Source: Pirellulaceae bacterium
GTDB lineage: Bacteria; Planctomycetota; Planctomycetia; Pirellulales; Pirellulaceae
Length of the DNA: 64,000 nucleotides
Direction of reading: 5' to 3'
Assembly: GCA_029243025.1 (NCBI GenBank)
Contig: JAQWSU010000030.1
Coordinates: forward strand, 124,001-188,000
The notes beneath the pieces were generated by a model, which saw only the letters and a list, made by a program, of their open reading frames with translations, was not told the DNA's origin and made no database searches. Position numbers and translations under genes: made by a program. Each line of letters starts with the position of its first letter. Position 1 is the stretch's first letter. Below are positions 9,882 through 18,575 of the stretch, in pieces.

Positions 9882-10763
9882 TTAGTCGTTTGCCCAGAAC
9901 GAAACGAATTCGGCGTGATGCTGATTTCGTTCCGGATCAAAAACGACCTGCCGCAGTTCATCTTTTTGAGCCTCGAATTGTTCGAAACTTCTCTCGTCAC
10001 CGGGGCGAAACACGGGCGCTGACTTGTCATAAACAATCGTAGCGCCATTCTTGCCGTCTTGGTGAAACTGGGACAGGCCCAGAACTCGATCCGATACGTA
10101 GATCGCTTCGTTCAATTCGTGAGTGACGATCAGAATGGTATAGGGCGCCAGTTCACCTTTTTCGATCGCCTCGTGATTTTCTTGGTACAAATGCAACAGC
10201 ATCAGTTGCAGTTCTTCCCGCGTTGCTTCGTCCAAGGCACCAAAAGGTTCGTCTAACAGCAGGATCTGCGGTTCCATGACGAGTGCTTGGGCGATTGCCA
10301 CGCGCTGGCGCATGCCTCCCGACATTTCGGCCGGGAACAGCCGAGCTGCGTGGTCAAGGTTGACCTTTTTCAGGACCGCCATCGCTTTTTCTCGATGCTT
10401 ATCTCGCAACTTTTGCCAGTGAAATGGCTGAAAGCATCTTGTGAATAAAGTTGTCTCATCCAGCATTAAGCCAAATGCGACGTTGTCGAGTGCAGTGAGG
10501 AAATCGTAAAGGCTGTAGTTTTGGTAGACAATTCCCACATCCCGATTGGGTCTTGTCACGCTTTGACCATTGGCGAGTATCTTGCCCTGGTTCGGCGGAT
10601 GCGTGCCGAGGATCGCGCGGAGTAAGGTGGACTTGCCGCATCCGCTTGGACCGACAAGGGCGACGATCTGTCCGCCGGCGATCTGCAGATTAACGTGGTT
10701 GAGGACGCGATTGGTCCCAAACCAATGGCAGACGTCTTGGCACTCTAAAACCAGCTTAGTCAT
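9882..10763 (-). CDS. ABC transporter ATPase, nitrate/taurine importer class
   Basis: This is the cytoplasmic ATPase of an importer of the SsuB/TauB/NrtD class. The 293 residues show Walker A GPSGCGKST near residue 40, signature SGGMRQRV, Walker B LLLDEPFGALDEATRE and a switch histidine in VTHELNEA. It is about 40 residues longer than a typical SsuB; the extra length is an acidic segment after the D-loop and a C-terminal tail. It is the last gene of a tight operon (7 bp after the permease, 17 bp between permease and binding protein). The ligand cannot be read from sequence. Confidence 0.88.
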   Translation of the reverse strand: MTKLVLECQDVCHWFGTNRVLNHVNLQIAGGQIVALVGPSGCGKSTLLRAILGTHPPNQGKILANGQSVTRPNRDVGIVYQNYSLYDFLTALDNVAFGLMLDETTLFTRCFQPFHWQKLRDKHREKAMAVLKKVNLDHAARLFPAEMSGGMRQRVAIAQALVMEPQILLLDEPFGALDEATREELQLMLLHLYQENHEAIEKGELAPYTILIVTHELNEAIYVSDRVLGLSQFHQDGKNGATIVYDKSAPVFRPGDERSFEQFEAQKDELRQVVFDPERNQHHAEFVSFWAND

Positions 10764-10770
10764 ATCTCAC

Positions 10771-11745
10771 CTACTCGCCAAACCAGGGGCAGAGTAATCG
10801 TCGAAACCAGGTTAAGGCATAATCAATCAGCAGGCCGGCTGCACCGAGTAAAATCAAATAGAGATAAACCACCGACATATCGGTACGTTGATAGAAAAGT
10901 CGTAGGCGATAACCGAAGCCCTCACCGGCCACCATCCATTCGGCGGCAACCAATAACACCATGGCGGGGCCAATTTGGAGGCGGACTGCGTCGATAACAC
11001 GTGGCAGGATCTGCTTGAAAATCACGTTCCAAATCAGTTCGCCGTGACTGGCTCCCAGCGTATAAGCTTTGAATACAAGGGATTCGGGCACGTCTTTTTT
11101 GGCAGATTGGTAAATCGACTGGGCCAAGGTGGGCAGTGTTCCGAATGCGATCATCGTGACGTACATGTCGAATTCGGTGCCGACGAGTACGAAGAATACT
11201 GCCAGCATGGCGGTTGGCGGAATCTTGGCCAAGAACGATAAGGATGGCAAAAAGAAAGCTTCGACCGGGGAGTAGGCTCCCATCATGACGCCCAAGATGA
11301 TCGACAAGGCCACCCCGACAGCCAGCCCAGCGAGGAGTCTTGAGGAGGTTGCGATGGTGTCTTCCCAAAGCCAATACTGAGGCTTACCGTTCAAGCCATC
11401 ATGTTTCCAAACGTAGCCCAAGGCAATTCCGAGAGTTTTCCAGGTGGGAACCGCCCGATCCTGAGCCTCGACGATTTGCTTTTCGATCGATGAGATTCTT
11501 TCGAGCAGCTGTTCCTTTTCTGTGGTGAGCTGCTTCCGTTCGTCTGCGTCTGGGCTGGTGGTTCGCAGACGCTTTTTAACGTCTGCGAGCTGTTGTTGAA
11601 CTGGCGGCAGTTTCTTCGCAGTTTCGTTTTGCTTTCGAGTTTGCCGAGAATGAGCCAACATCGTGTACAAACCGATAAGAATGAGAACTGACAACGTTCC
11701 CAATGCGATCCGGTAAATCAAAGGAATAGACTGGCCTACCAGCAT
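10771..11745 (-). CDS. ABC importer permease with coiled-coil insert
   Basis: The last 220 or so residues form a binding-protein-dependent permease domain of the SsuC/TauC class, with the ATPase-contact loop around the segment KAYTLGASHGELIW. Before it lies an N-terminal membrane helix (about 8-28) and then about 60 residues of polar coiled coil (Q/K/E-rich, about 36-95). Usual SsuC proteins are near 260 residues; this one has 324, and the excess is the coiled coil. It probably partners the ATPase and lipoprotein encoded next to it. The extra domain could contact another component of the neighbourhood. Confidence 0.85.
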   Translation of the reverse strand: MLVGQSIPLIYRIALGTLSVLILIGLYTMLAHSRQTRKQNETAKKLPPVQQQLADVKKRLRTTSPDADERKQLTTEKEQLLERISSIEKQIVEAQDRAVPTWKTLGIALGYVWKHDGLNGKPQYWLWEDTIATSSRLLAGLAVGVALSIILGVMMGAYSPVEAFFLPSLSFLAKIPPTAMLAVFFVLVGTEFDMYVTMIAFGTLPTLAQSIYQSAKKDVPESLVFKAYTLGASHGELIWNVIFKQILPRVIDAVRLQIGPAMVLLVAAEWMVAGEGFGYRLRLFYQRTDMSVVYLYLILLGAAGLLIDYALTWFRRLLCPWFGE

Positions 11746-11762
11746 GAAGTCGATCCTTCATT

Positions 11763-12824
11763 TCACTCAAGGTAAGATGCGTCAAAACGTAGTTGCGAGT
11801 CGGATGAATCCGACCCGAAGCCAACCGATGGACTCTTGTTGAGTTCATGTTCCACGCAGAATTCTTCGACGGTTTTCATCTTGGTCTTGAATTCATCGCC
11901 GTTCAGAAAGCTTTTTGCTTCCGCAGGCGTTTTGTAAAACTCGGTTTGTTGCACCACCTTTTTCATGTCTTCCAAGCCGAGGTTGGAGAACTTTTGGCCG
12001 AGTGCAACCAGGACTTCGTCCCCTTTTTTCGGATCATCGATCGCATCGCTGACGGCATAGAAAGTCGCATTGACGGCTTTCACGAAATCATCTGCTCCCG
12101 GTTTATCCAAGACATCTTTGCCGACCACTACCATGTCAACGATCTCACCAGGAATCTCGCTTGAATCGAACAATACCTTCACATCGCTGCGATCGTTCAG
12201 TGTTTGCAGAACAAACGGATTCCAGACCATGATGGCTTGGTGGTTGGGGTTGCTGGACTGCATGGATTGTGCGGCGATGGCCGGATCTTGGTTGGTGAAC
12301 TGGAAGTCCGATTCCTTGAATCCTGCTTTTTCAAGACATCGCACAAAACAGTACTCCGAAACGGTGCCTTTTAGTCCGTAAACTTTATGTTGTTTCAGTG
12401 CTTCCATGTCTGGGATTTCATTTGTGACCAGGCAAGCGTCTGCACCATTACTTGTGCTTGTCGGAAGCACGGCCACGGAGTCTCGTGACGGGCTCACGAT
12501 CAAGGCGTCCATATTCGTCATGCAAACTGCATCACAGTTGTCGGAGCTGAACATGGTTAAGCAGGAATCATAGCCAGCCTCCTTCAATTCAATATCGACT
12601 CCATACTTTTTTTCGATGTCACCCATCTGCCCCTTTTCGCCATTGATCAAACCCATTTCGTTGGCAACACCAAATACCGACCAGCTAGGGTATTCACTCC
12701 AAGCTAAGCTGAAGCTGGGCGTGTCTTCGGCAGCAGCAGTGCTGTCAACCTCACTTTTGTTCTTGCAACCGATCAATAACATCAACGCACACAAAGCCGT
12801 TACTGTTGGCAAGTATCTACGCAT
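11763..12824 (-). CDS. ABC importer substrate-binding lipoprotein
   Basis: The 353-residue protein begins with a lipoprotein signal (MRRYLPTVTALCALMLLIGC), so C20 would be lipidated. The remainder looks like the NMT1/SsuA-like periplasmic binding fold: a first lobe around the segment LAWSEYPSWSVFG and a hinge near MVWNPF. It shares short patterns with the two OmpA-fused proteins upstream, for example a D-A-x-V motif and VVVGKDVLDKPGADDFV compared with VIVTSRDFLAKNRAVVEDVV. GAGGGGAAAGG precedes the ATG. It heads the transporter operon. Confidence 0.85.
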   Translation of the reverse strand: MRRYLPTVTALCALMLLIGCKNKSEVDSTAAAEDTPSFSLAWSEYPSWSVFGVANEMGLINGEKGQMGDIEKKYGVDIELKEAGYDSCLTMFSSDNCDAVCMTNMDALIVSPSRDSVAVLPTSTSNGADACLVTNEIPDMEALKQHKVYGLKGTVSEYCFVRCLEKAGFKESDFQFTNQDPAIAAQSMQSSNPNHQAIMVWNPFVLQTLNDRSDVKVLFDSSEIPGEIVDMVVVGKDVLDKPGADDFVKAVNATFYAVSDAIDDPKKGDEVLVALGQKFSNLGLEDMKKVVQQTEFYKTPAEAKSFLNGDEFKTKMKTVEEFCVEHELNKSPSVGFGSDSSDSQLRFDASYLE

Positions 12825-13026
12825 GAAACCTTTCCCCTCATTGAAGCGCTAGTGTTCACGTGCGAACCAACCTCCAGCCAGAAACAGCGGGATTGAGCAC
12901 GAGTGTTTTGGTGTGAAGCGTAGCAAGGTGTCGTCACCCTTCATAGGTTAACGCAAGTTGGTCGTTCTCGCATTCCCCCTCACACCTACAATGTTCGCAG
13001 AATTTTCCGCAGCATCACGTGATTGG

Positions 13027-13752
13027 TTATTCGCGTTGGCTTGCCTGATCTTGGGATGTTCGCGTGATTTGTTCGGTTCTTCGTTCAACTTCCCGAGCAA
13101 CTCGCATCGACTCGTCCAATTCTCGTCGCAATTGATTGATCTGGGAGCGATTTTCATCGACGAGCATGGCGTGGAATCTTTCCACCGTTTCGCCGATATG
13201 AACGACTGCGTCCACGACCTCGGTCACGATTTTATCGCGTTGTCGGAGCAATGCTTGTTTGGCGGGACCGTTGAGTTGTTTCGCTGATTCCCAAAGTTCA
13301 GCGGCGTGTTCGAGCTGCTTAATGCAGGAATGAAACAGCTTGTCGACTCCCTCGGTCACGCTGAATGACGAGGGTGTGATCTGATCTTGTTGTACCCTCT
13401 GGTTGAGTTGCGAATAAAGGTTCCGCAGATCGGCGAGGCAAGCTTGTGTGCGGGGGTCGTCATCAGCGACGAGTCGCTCGTGTAGTCGCTCCAGAGCGGT
13501 CTCTTGCGTCTCGCGTTGGTGTGCTATGACGTGGTCGTAGGCGTCATGAGTGATCCGTTCGAGCCCCAGTATCAATCGAGAGGCAAAGACACCAAAGCCG
13601 CCTAACACACCAGCAAATCCGACGAAATTGAGTGTCGAATGACCGCCCGTGGCCCAAGAGGCCAGTAACGCTGTTAGCCCGCCAGCAATCGGAAGCAGCG
13701 TTCCGGGCGATGCAAAAATATCGAGCAGTACTTTCCGTCTGACGCTATCCAT
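13027..13752 (-). CDS. Two-TM coiled-coil protein, unknown function
   Basis: No family is firmly recognised. The 241-residue protein has hydrophobic segments at about 15-35 and 40-65. The rest is a long charged helical region that would lie in the cytoplasm. The plan resembles XpaC-type proteins often described near tellurite or toxic-anion resistance genes, but the match is only architectural. It lies 31 bp downstream of the 507-residue fusion gene and is the last gene of that group before a 202-bp gap. Confidence 0.7.
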   Translation of the reverse strand: MDSVRRKVLLDIFASPGTLLPIAGGLTALLASWATGGHSTLNFVGFAGVLGGFGVFASRLILGLERITHDAYDHVIAHQRETQETALERLHERLVADDDPRTQACLADLRNLYSQLNQRVQQDQITPSSFSVTEGVDKLFHSCIKQLEHAAELWESAKQLNGPAKQALLRQRDKIVTEVVDAVVHIGETVERFHAMLVDENRSQINQLRRELDESMRVAREVERRTEQITRTSQDQASQRE

Positions 13753-13783
13753 CGAGAGCCAATTCGTTCACTCAATTAAAACG

Positions 13784-15307
13784 TCAATAAGGGGCTTCGC
13801 CCAACACAAAAGAAACAGATGTCGAGCCGGTGGGGTCGCCACCTCTCGCCTTAATTCGATTCTTGTCGATACCTTGTTGAACCAGGTAGTCAACTGCCGC
13901 CTCCGCGCGATTTGCAGCTAATCGTTTGTTGGCTTCAAAATCGCCACGCATCGAAGCGTTGCCTCGTACGAGTAAATAATATTGGGGCCAACTGTTGAGT
14001 GTGTTGACCAAGTCGTCAAGTACCGTGCAGCTTGTTTCCGTGAGCCGCGAACTGCCTCGCGGAAAGACCAGTTGCCTGACGTTCAGTTCGCCAACCTCCC
14101 GCAGTTTGGACCACGCCGTTTCACTCAAGGCTGGGAGCAAAATTTGGTCATCGCTGATTTTTTCTGAAGAGAGGCCCGGGTGGAAGTTGCTATCTTTAAG
14201 ATTGCTTAAGACGCGTTCGTAGTACAGCTGATTCGGTCGGTTTTCCGTGGGATCGATCTGGATACCTCCGGTCTGTATTAGCACGTCCGTAATGTTACTG
14301 ATCATATCTTCGATATGTTGCAAGTTGTTGTCGGTCCGCAGACCAAAATGAGCAAAGTTTTCTTGCGTGTTTTTCCAGCGGATACCTGCGGTCAATTTCT
14401 TGGCTTGAGCATCTGTCAGTGGGGCCTGTTGTTGCTTTGCATCATTCCTGACCAGCGTTTGCATTTGGTCGCGATAGGAGTAGGCGGCTGCAAAATAACT
14501 TCCTACGACATCTTCCACGACGGCTCGGTTTTTTGCCAGGAAATCACGGCTGGTGACAATTACATCGACGATGCGGCCGCGAAAGCGTGAGCTGTCAATC
14601 ACCACGTGCATTTCGGGGTTTTCGAGAACTTTTGAGACGTAAGGCTCCCATAACACAAAGACGTCCCGGGAGTTAGGCTGAGATTTGCGATAGCGTGCGA
14701 GCGTGTCCTCAGGGTCGCTGGTCATCACAAAAGGGTTATCTGCGAGTTGGTCCAGGCTGAAATCGTTCATCACGACTCTCGCCAAAGTCTCACTGGGTGA
14801 ATCCGGAGTCAGTATAAAACGTGTGTCCGGATGATTCAAAGCTTCCACGTTCGGTACGCTGGCTTGGTTCGCCACGATCGCGTCTGCGCCACGCGTCTCG
14901 TCAATAATGCTAACGACCACCGCCGGGGTATCGCCGATTGTGGCACTCGCTTTGATCAAAGCATCGATGGTGAAGACTGCCATATTGATCGAACCTGTTT
15001 GCAGGTTCCGCAGCCGTTTGGTGTAGTCCGCCCTATCATCAACGAAGCTGACTTCGATCTTTTCTCGCTGCAACCGTTTGCGGAATTCGGGAGAACGCAA
15101 AATGGCATAGCCGCTGAATTGATCAATCCCGAACTTGAGGTCGATATCGTATTGCGAGGTGCCTTTCGTCTGGTTCAGGATTGCTTCTTGCTCAGACTGT
15201 TTGGCTTGTTCTTTCCCACCGACAATCACATAACGCCAGGCGACAGCGGCGATTCCGGCCACCATCAACCAAACGACACACAGCGCTAGCAATTTGCCTT
15301 TAGACAC
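13784..15307 (-). CDS. Binding protein fused to degenerate OmpA-like domain
   Basis: The 507-residue protein has an uncleaved-looking N-terminal membrane anchor (about 5-32), then a periplasmic binding domain of the nitrate/taurine class (about 55-330) with the segment VLWEPYVSKVLENP. The C-terminal 100 or so residues have the OmpA-like pattern YYLLVRGNAS...ANKRLAANRAEAAVDYL...GID. However, the peptidoglycan-contact residues are not standard: GNAS replaces GHTD, and the terminal N-x-R-V-E motif is absent. It may therefore bind something other than meso-diaminopimelate, or nothing. It is encoded between the vWA gene and the coiled-coil protein gene. Confidence 0.8.
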   Translation of the reverse strand: MSKGKLLALCVVWLMVAGIAAVAWRYVIVGGKEQAKQSEQEAILNQTKGTSQYDIDLKFGIDQFSGYAILRSPEFRKRLQREKIEVSFVDDRADYTKRLRNLQTGSINMAVFTIDALIKASATIGDTPAVVVSIIDETRGADAIVANQASVPNVEALNHPDTRFILTPDSPSETLARVVMNDFSLDQLADNPFVMTSDPEDTLARYRKSQPNSRDVFVLWEPYVSKVLENPEMHVVIDSSRFRGRIVDVIVTSRDFLAKNRAVVEDVVGSYFAAAYSYRDQMQTLVRNDAKQQQAPLTDAQAKKLTAGIRWKNTQENFAHFGLRTDNNLQHIEDMISNITDVLIQTGGIQIDPTENRPNQLYYERVLSNLKDSNFHPGLSSEKISDDQILLPALSETAWSKLREVGELNVRQLVFPRGSSRLTETSCTVLDDLVNTLNSWPQYYLLVRGNASMRGDFEANKRLAANRAEAAVDYLVQQGIDKNRIKARGGDPTGSTSVSFVLGEAPY

Positions 15308-15448
15308 GCTTCATGATCTCCAGAGGGTTTCGTCACTATCTGAATTATGCCTCAAGAATCCGAAAACACGTAGTCCAGCTCACCCTTCTGGCAGGTTTTT
15401 CGCCCCTGGTGGCCGAAACAAAGGCCTCTTATTTTGAGCTGTGTCTGT

Positions 15449-16330
15449 TTATCGTCCAGAAGATAAGAAAGCCGACCAAAAAAAGAGACCGATGATCGGC
15501 AACGAAGCCAGTATCAGAATTGTGATTGCTAGGCCGATCGATTCCTTACTCGTGTTCGGAGTCGGTCGAGCCGAGCTTGAAATGGGCGGTGTTTCAAAAC
15601 GGGTAACCCCTGCGCCAATCGGCGCATCATTGTTGGTTGAAAGGGTTTGGATGGCGGCAACTGCCAGTTGGTCGGGCCAAGCCTGCAATAACTCGAATTC
15701 GGCCTGTTCGTTGGCGTCATTCGGATCCGGATTGGTTTCGGCAAGCGATTCCTCAATCGCTTGCGTTAACGAGGCCGCATTATCCGCTCGACGGTAGTTA
15801 TGGACGCGTGTTGCAAGACTATGATCATTTGCCATGTCGACACCGATGACGTCGACTTCGATCGACCGACTCATAATGTCGGGAAGGTGCTGATTCATAA
15901 GATCTTCGTCGTTGGCCTCGCCATCCGTGATGATCAGCAATCGATAGTTGCCATAACGTTCTTGTGCTCTCAACTCCAATAAAGCGTCGGCAGCTGTCTT
16001 CATGTATTTGCCCAGCGGAGTCCCACCGCCTGCACGGATTTTACGCACCCCACTGGCAATATTCGCCTTGTCAACCTCTCCGAGGGGAATGATCCAGCCA
16101 CCGTTGACCCGGGGGCCATTCAGAGCCAGCACACCTACTTTTGCGTCATCTGGTACCCGTTCCAGCACGGTCAACAACGCTTGCTTTGCCGCAGCGATCT
16201 TGAGTTTTCGGGAATTCGATCGCAGGGGCATGTCCATTGACCCCGAGTCATCCAGTAGGACAACTACATTCTGTGTCGCTTCGGCTATTGGCGCAATCGC
16301 AATTACAATGAAGAGTGCACGAAAGAACAT
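15449..16330 (-). CDS. von Willebrand factor A domain membrane protein
   Basis: AAGGAG lies just upstream of the ATG at 16330, which gives 293 residues starting with a signal or anchor (MFFRALFIVIAIAPIAEA). The vWA domain has an intact metal-ion-dependent adhesion site: DDSGSM near residue 25, a GGTPLGKY threonine loop and ITDGEAND. A hydrophobic helix near the C-terminus (about 268-290) anchors the protein, so the vWA domain would face the periplasm, as in BatA-like proteins. Such domains usually mediate protein-protein contacts. The gene sits between two OmpA-fusion genes and is probably part of their complex. Confidence 0.85.
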   Translation of the reverse strand: MFFRALFIVIAIAPIAEATQNVVVLLDDSGSMDMPLRSNSRKLKIAAAKQALLTVLERVPDDAKVGVLALNGPRVNGGWIIPLGEVDKANIASGVRKIRAGGGTPLGKYMKTAADALLELRAQERYGNYRLLIITDGEANDEDLMNQHLPDIMSRSIEVDVIGVDMANDHSLATRVHNYRRADNAASLTQAIEESLAETNPDPNDANEQAEFELLQAWPDQLAVAAIQTLSTNNDAPIGAGVTRFETPPISSSARPTPNTSKESIGLAITILILASLPIIGLFFWSAFLSSGR

Positions 16331-16429
16331 AAATGAGAGCTCCTTGATCGTGTAGTATCCAACCGTTGGTCGCGACATCACCTGTCATCGAGCCAGCGAA
16401 GCTTGCCTGTTGCATATTGATTTTCCAGC

Positions 16430-18268
16430 TTAGAAAGCAAAATCGGATTCGTTGAGCGCTTCTGCGGGGACACGAACGATGCGGAACTCAACTCGCATGT
16501 TTTGTTGCGCTTCCAGGAAACTACTTGGCTTTGGAATCAAGGGTTCGGATATGCCGGCACCGGTTGGCTTCAATTGTTCCTCGACCAAAATGAATTTTTG
16601 GTTCTTGGCGAACTTAATCAGCGAATCCTTGACGGCTTTGGATCGTGCCATGGACAGATTCAAGGCGGCGTTGACTGTTTCACGTGGCTTGTGGTTTGCC
16701 GATTCGAACTGGCCTGTTTGAATTAGCTTGATGATCGTATCGGTATCGGTTAACTCAAGCTTCTTGTTGTTGACAAAGTAGGAATAGTTGCCGGATTGCC
16801 CCGCGCGTTTGATGGTTCCTTTTTCCAAGCCAGCCTTAATCATATCGAGTAGCGATTTTGTGGGGTCAGCGTGTCCGCGGATAATAATCGCTGCGTTTCC
16901 AAATGTGGAAGCGGCTTGAATCGCTCGATTGAATTCGGAACCATATCGGTCTGCTGAGAAAGTTCCTTGGTTGGGTTGGAATGAAATCGTAAAGCTGACG
17001 ATGGTGCGGTCGTCCAGAATGTCTCCACCGGGATCCAGGAAGTCGGAGCCCACTTCACTGCCACTGCTGGCGAAATCGGGTGTTTCGTATTTGATGCCCG
17101 CGGTTTTTGCGATCTTTTGATAGTTGAGAGACGGGGGGTCAAAGCCGCTGCGAATGGTGGCGTAACCCCAAGCGGTGGCGAGATCGAGTGCGGCTTTCAT
17201 TTTTGGATCAAAGCCGCTGAGATTGCTGCTGTTTCGGAAGAAGGCGATCTGGCCAGGGAGTCCTACAAAACCGCAGTCCAGCAACAAGCCGTGCGCATCT
17301 ACCTCGAGCGTTGGCAAAACTTCGGCGCCAAAAATGGTTTGTGCCAATGTCAAAGCGTTGCGATAATCACCGCTCATCCGCTGGGTCTCCTCAAATTGCT
17401 TGCGCATCTTGACGAGCTGTTCGGTTTCCTTGAGGTAACCGGCAACAAACGAGTCCACCACGCTTTGGTTGGCCTTGTACCAATCGGATCGGACCGCATA
17501 CACATCAGCGATCGAACGTGACATATCGCGAGTCGAATTCAACACTTTCGCGCCTTTGACCGTGCCTTCCGCGCCAGAGCCTGTGCTGTCATATCCACCC
17601 GTCAATCCGATCATGTCCGGGGTGATCACGCAACAAGCATCAATCGAATCATCGTTGCGAAATGCGTCGGCTGGACCGTTGGGACCTGTGAGATCGTCCA
17701 CCCAGACAATTTCGATTTCATTCCGGTCGATTTTGGCTGCGTCGAGTGAGTCGTAGAGCAGGCCAACGTGCGGACCTCCCTGTTGGCAAGCGATTTTGAC
17801 TTTCGCACCTTCCCGACGCAAGTCATTCAACGTCTTGAATCCTTCACGAGACACAATGTGGTCACCGGCACTCCATGACAATTGAAGGATTACCACCGGT
17901 TTTGTTCGAGGGTCTTTTCCCAGCACCTCGCTTGCTTGGCCTAGCATGCGCATCGTGCCCCGCAAGAACGGGCTCTTGCCACTGATGTAATCTTTGACTT
18001 GACCAACAAAATCATCTCCGGGAGTGAGTTTGAGTTTCAAGCCCATCTTCCCGTATGTCGAATCGGGGGTAGTTTGCAATCCGCCGTTTGCCAAAAAGGT
18101 TGCCACATCGCCGCCCCAGGTGATGTAAGGCACATTCGTGACTTGCGTCTTTTCAACGGGCCGGACAGGCACAGAACCCACGAGTTCCGTGAATGGCGTT
18201 TGCGCTGTTGCCAGTTCGGCGGACAGCAAAAAGCATCCCAGAATAATCAGGGGGAATACGCGTTTCAT
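16430..18268 (-). CDS. Secreted binding protein fused to OmpA-like domain
   Basis: The 612-residue protein starts with a clear signal peptide (MKRVFPLIILGCFLLSAELATA). A periplasmic binding domain of the nitrate/taurine class follows to about residue 390. From about 415 an OmpA-like domain runs to the end. It keeps RGHADP (the Asp of GHTD), an LSMARSKAV helix and QQNMRVEF with the arginine, so peptidoglycan binding is plausible. About 70 residues are inserted between the GHAD and LSMAR elements. Related proteins are often annotated as substrate-binding/OmpA family proteins. It is the first gene of the group and has tandem repeats in its leader. Confidence 0.83.
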   Translation of the reverse strand: MKRVFPLIILGCFLLSAELATAQTPFTELVGSVPVRPVEKTQVTNVPYITWGGDVATFLANGGLQTTPDSTYGKMGLKLKLTPGDDFVGQVKDYISGKSPFLRGTMRMLGQASEVLGKDPRTKPVVILQLSWSAGDHIVSREGFKTLNDLRREGAKVKIACQQGGPHVGLLYDSLDAAKIDRNEIEIVWVDDLTGPNGPADAFRNDDSIDACCVITPDMIGLTGGYDSTGSGAEGTVKGAKVLNSTRDMSRSIADVYAVRSDWYKANQSVVDSFVAGYLKETEQLVKMRKQFEETQRMSGDYRNALTLAQTIFGAEVLPTLEVDAHGLLLDCGFVGLPGQIAFFRNSSNLSGFDPKMKAALDLATAWGYATIRSGFDPPSLNYQKIAKTAGIKYETPDFASSGSEVGSDFLDPGGDILDDRTIVSFTISFQPNQGTFSADRYGSEFNRAIQAASTFGNAAIIIRGHADPTKSLLDMIKAGLEKGTIKRAGQSGNYSYFVNNKKLELTDTDTIIKLIQTGQFESANHKPRETVNAALNLSMARSKAVKDSLIKFAKNQKFILVEEQLKPTGAGISEPLIPKPSSFLEAQQNMRVEFRIVRVPAEALNESDFAF

Positions 18269-18272
18269 GTCC

Positions 18273-18306
18273 TTTGACTCCAGTTCTTTGACTCCAGTTC
18301 TTTGAC
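18273..18306 (-). repeat. 14-bp direct repeat in a 5' leader
   Basis: The unit TTTGACTCCAGTTC (plus strand) occurs at 18273-18286 and 18287-18300, with a partial third copy to 18306. On the minus strand each unit carries GGAG, giving repeated Shine-Dalgarno-like sites just upstream of the 16430-18268 gene start. Confidence 0.8.
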
Positions 18307-18575
18307 GTAGCGTAACTCAACAAAGCAGTTTCGCCGAAATCGAAAATTTCATTGCCAAGCCGATCGATACATGACCTTTGACCTGTTCTGATTATCCAGA
18401 TGGGGGGCATGCCGTCAAACTGACTTTCGTAGACAGTTATTCGTCGAAACGGTTTTAATCTTGTGCATAATAGTGTCTGTTTCTCAAAATGGGGCAACTA
18501 TGAATGATCCCCATCCATCAAGGTATCACCAGCAGCGTCAACTTGAACTTGAACTTGTGTCTTGAGGTCGATTGC

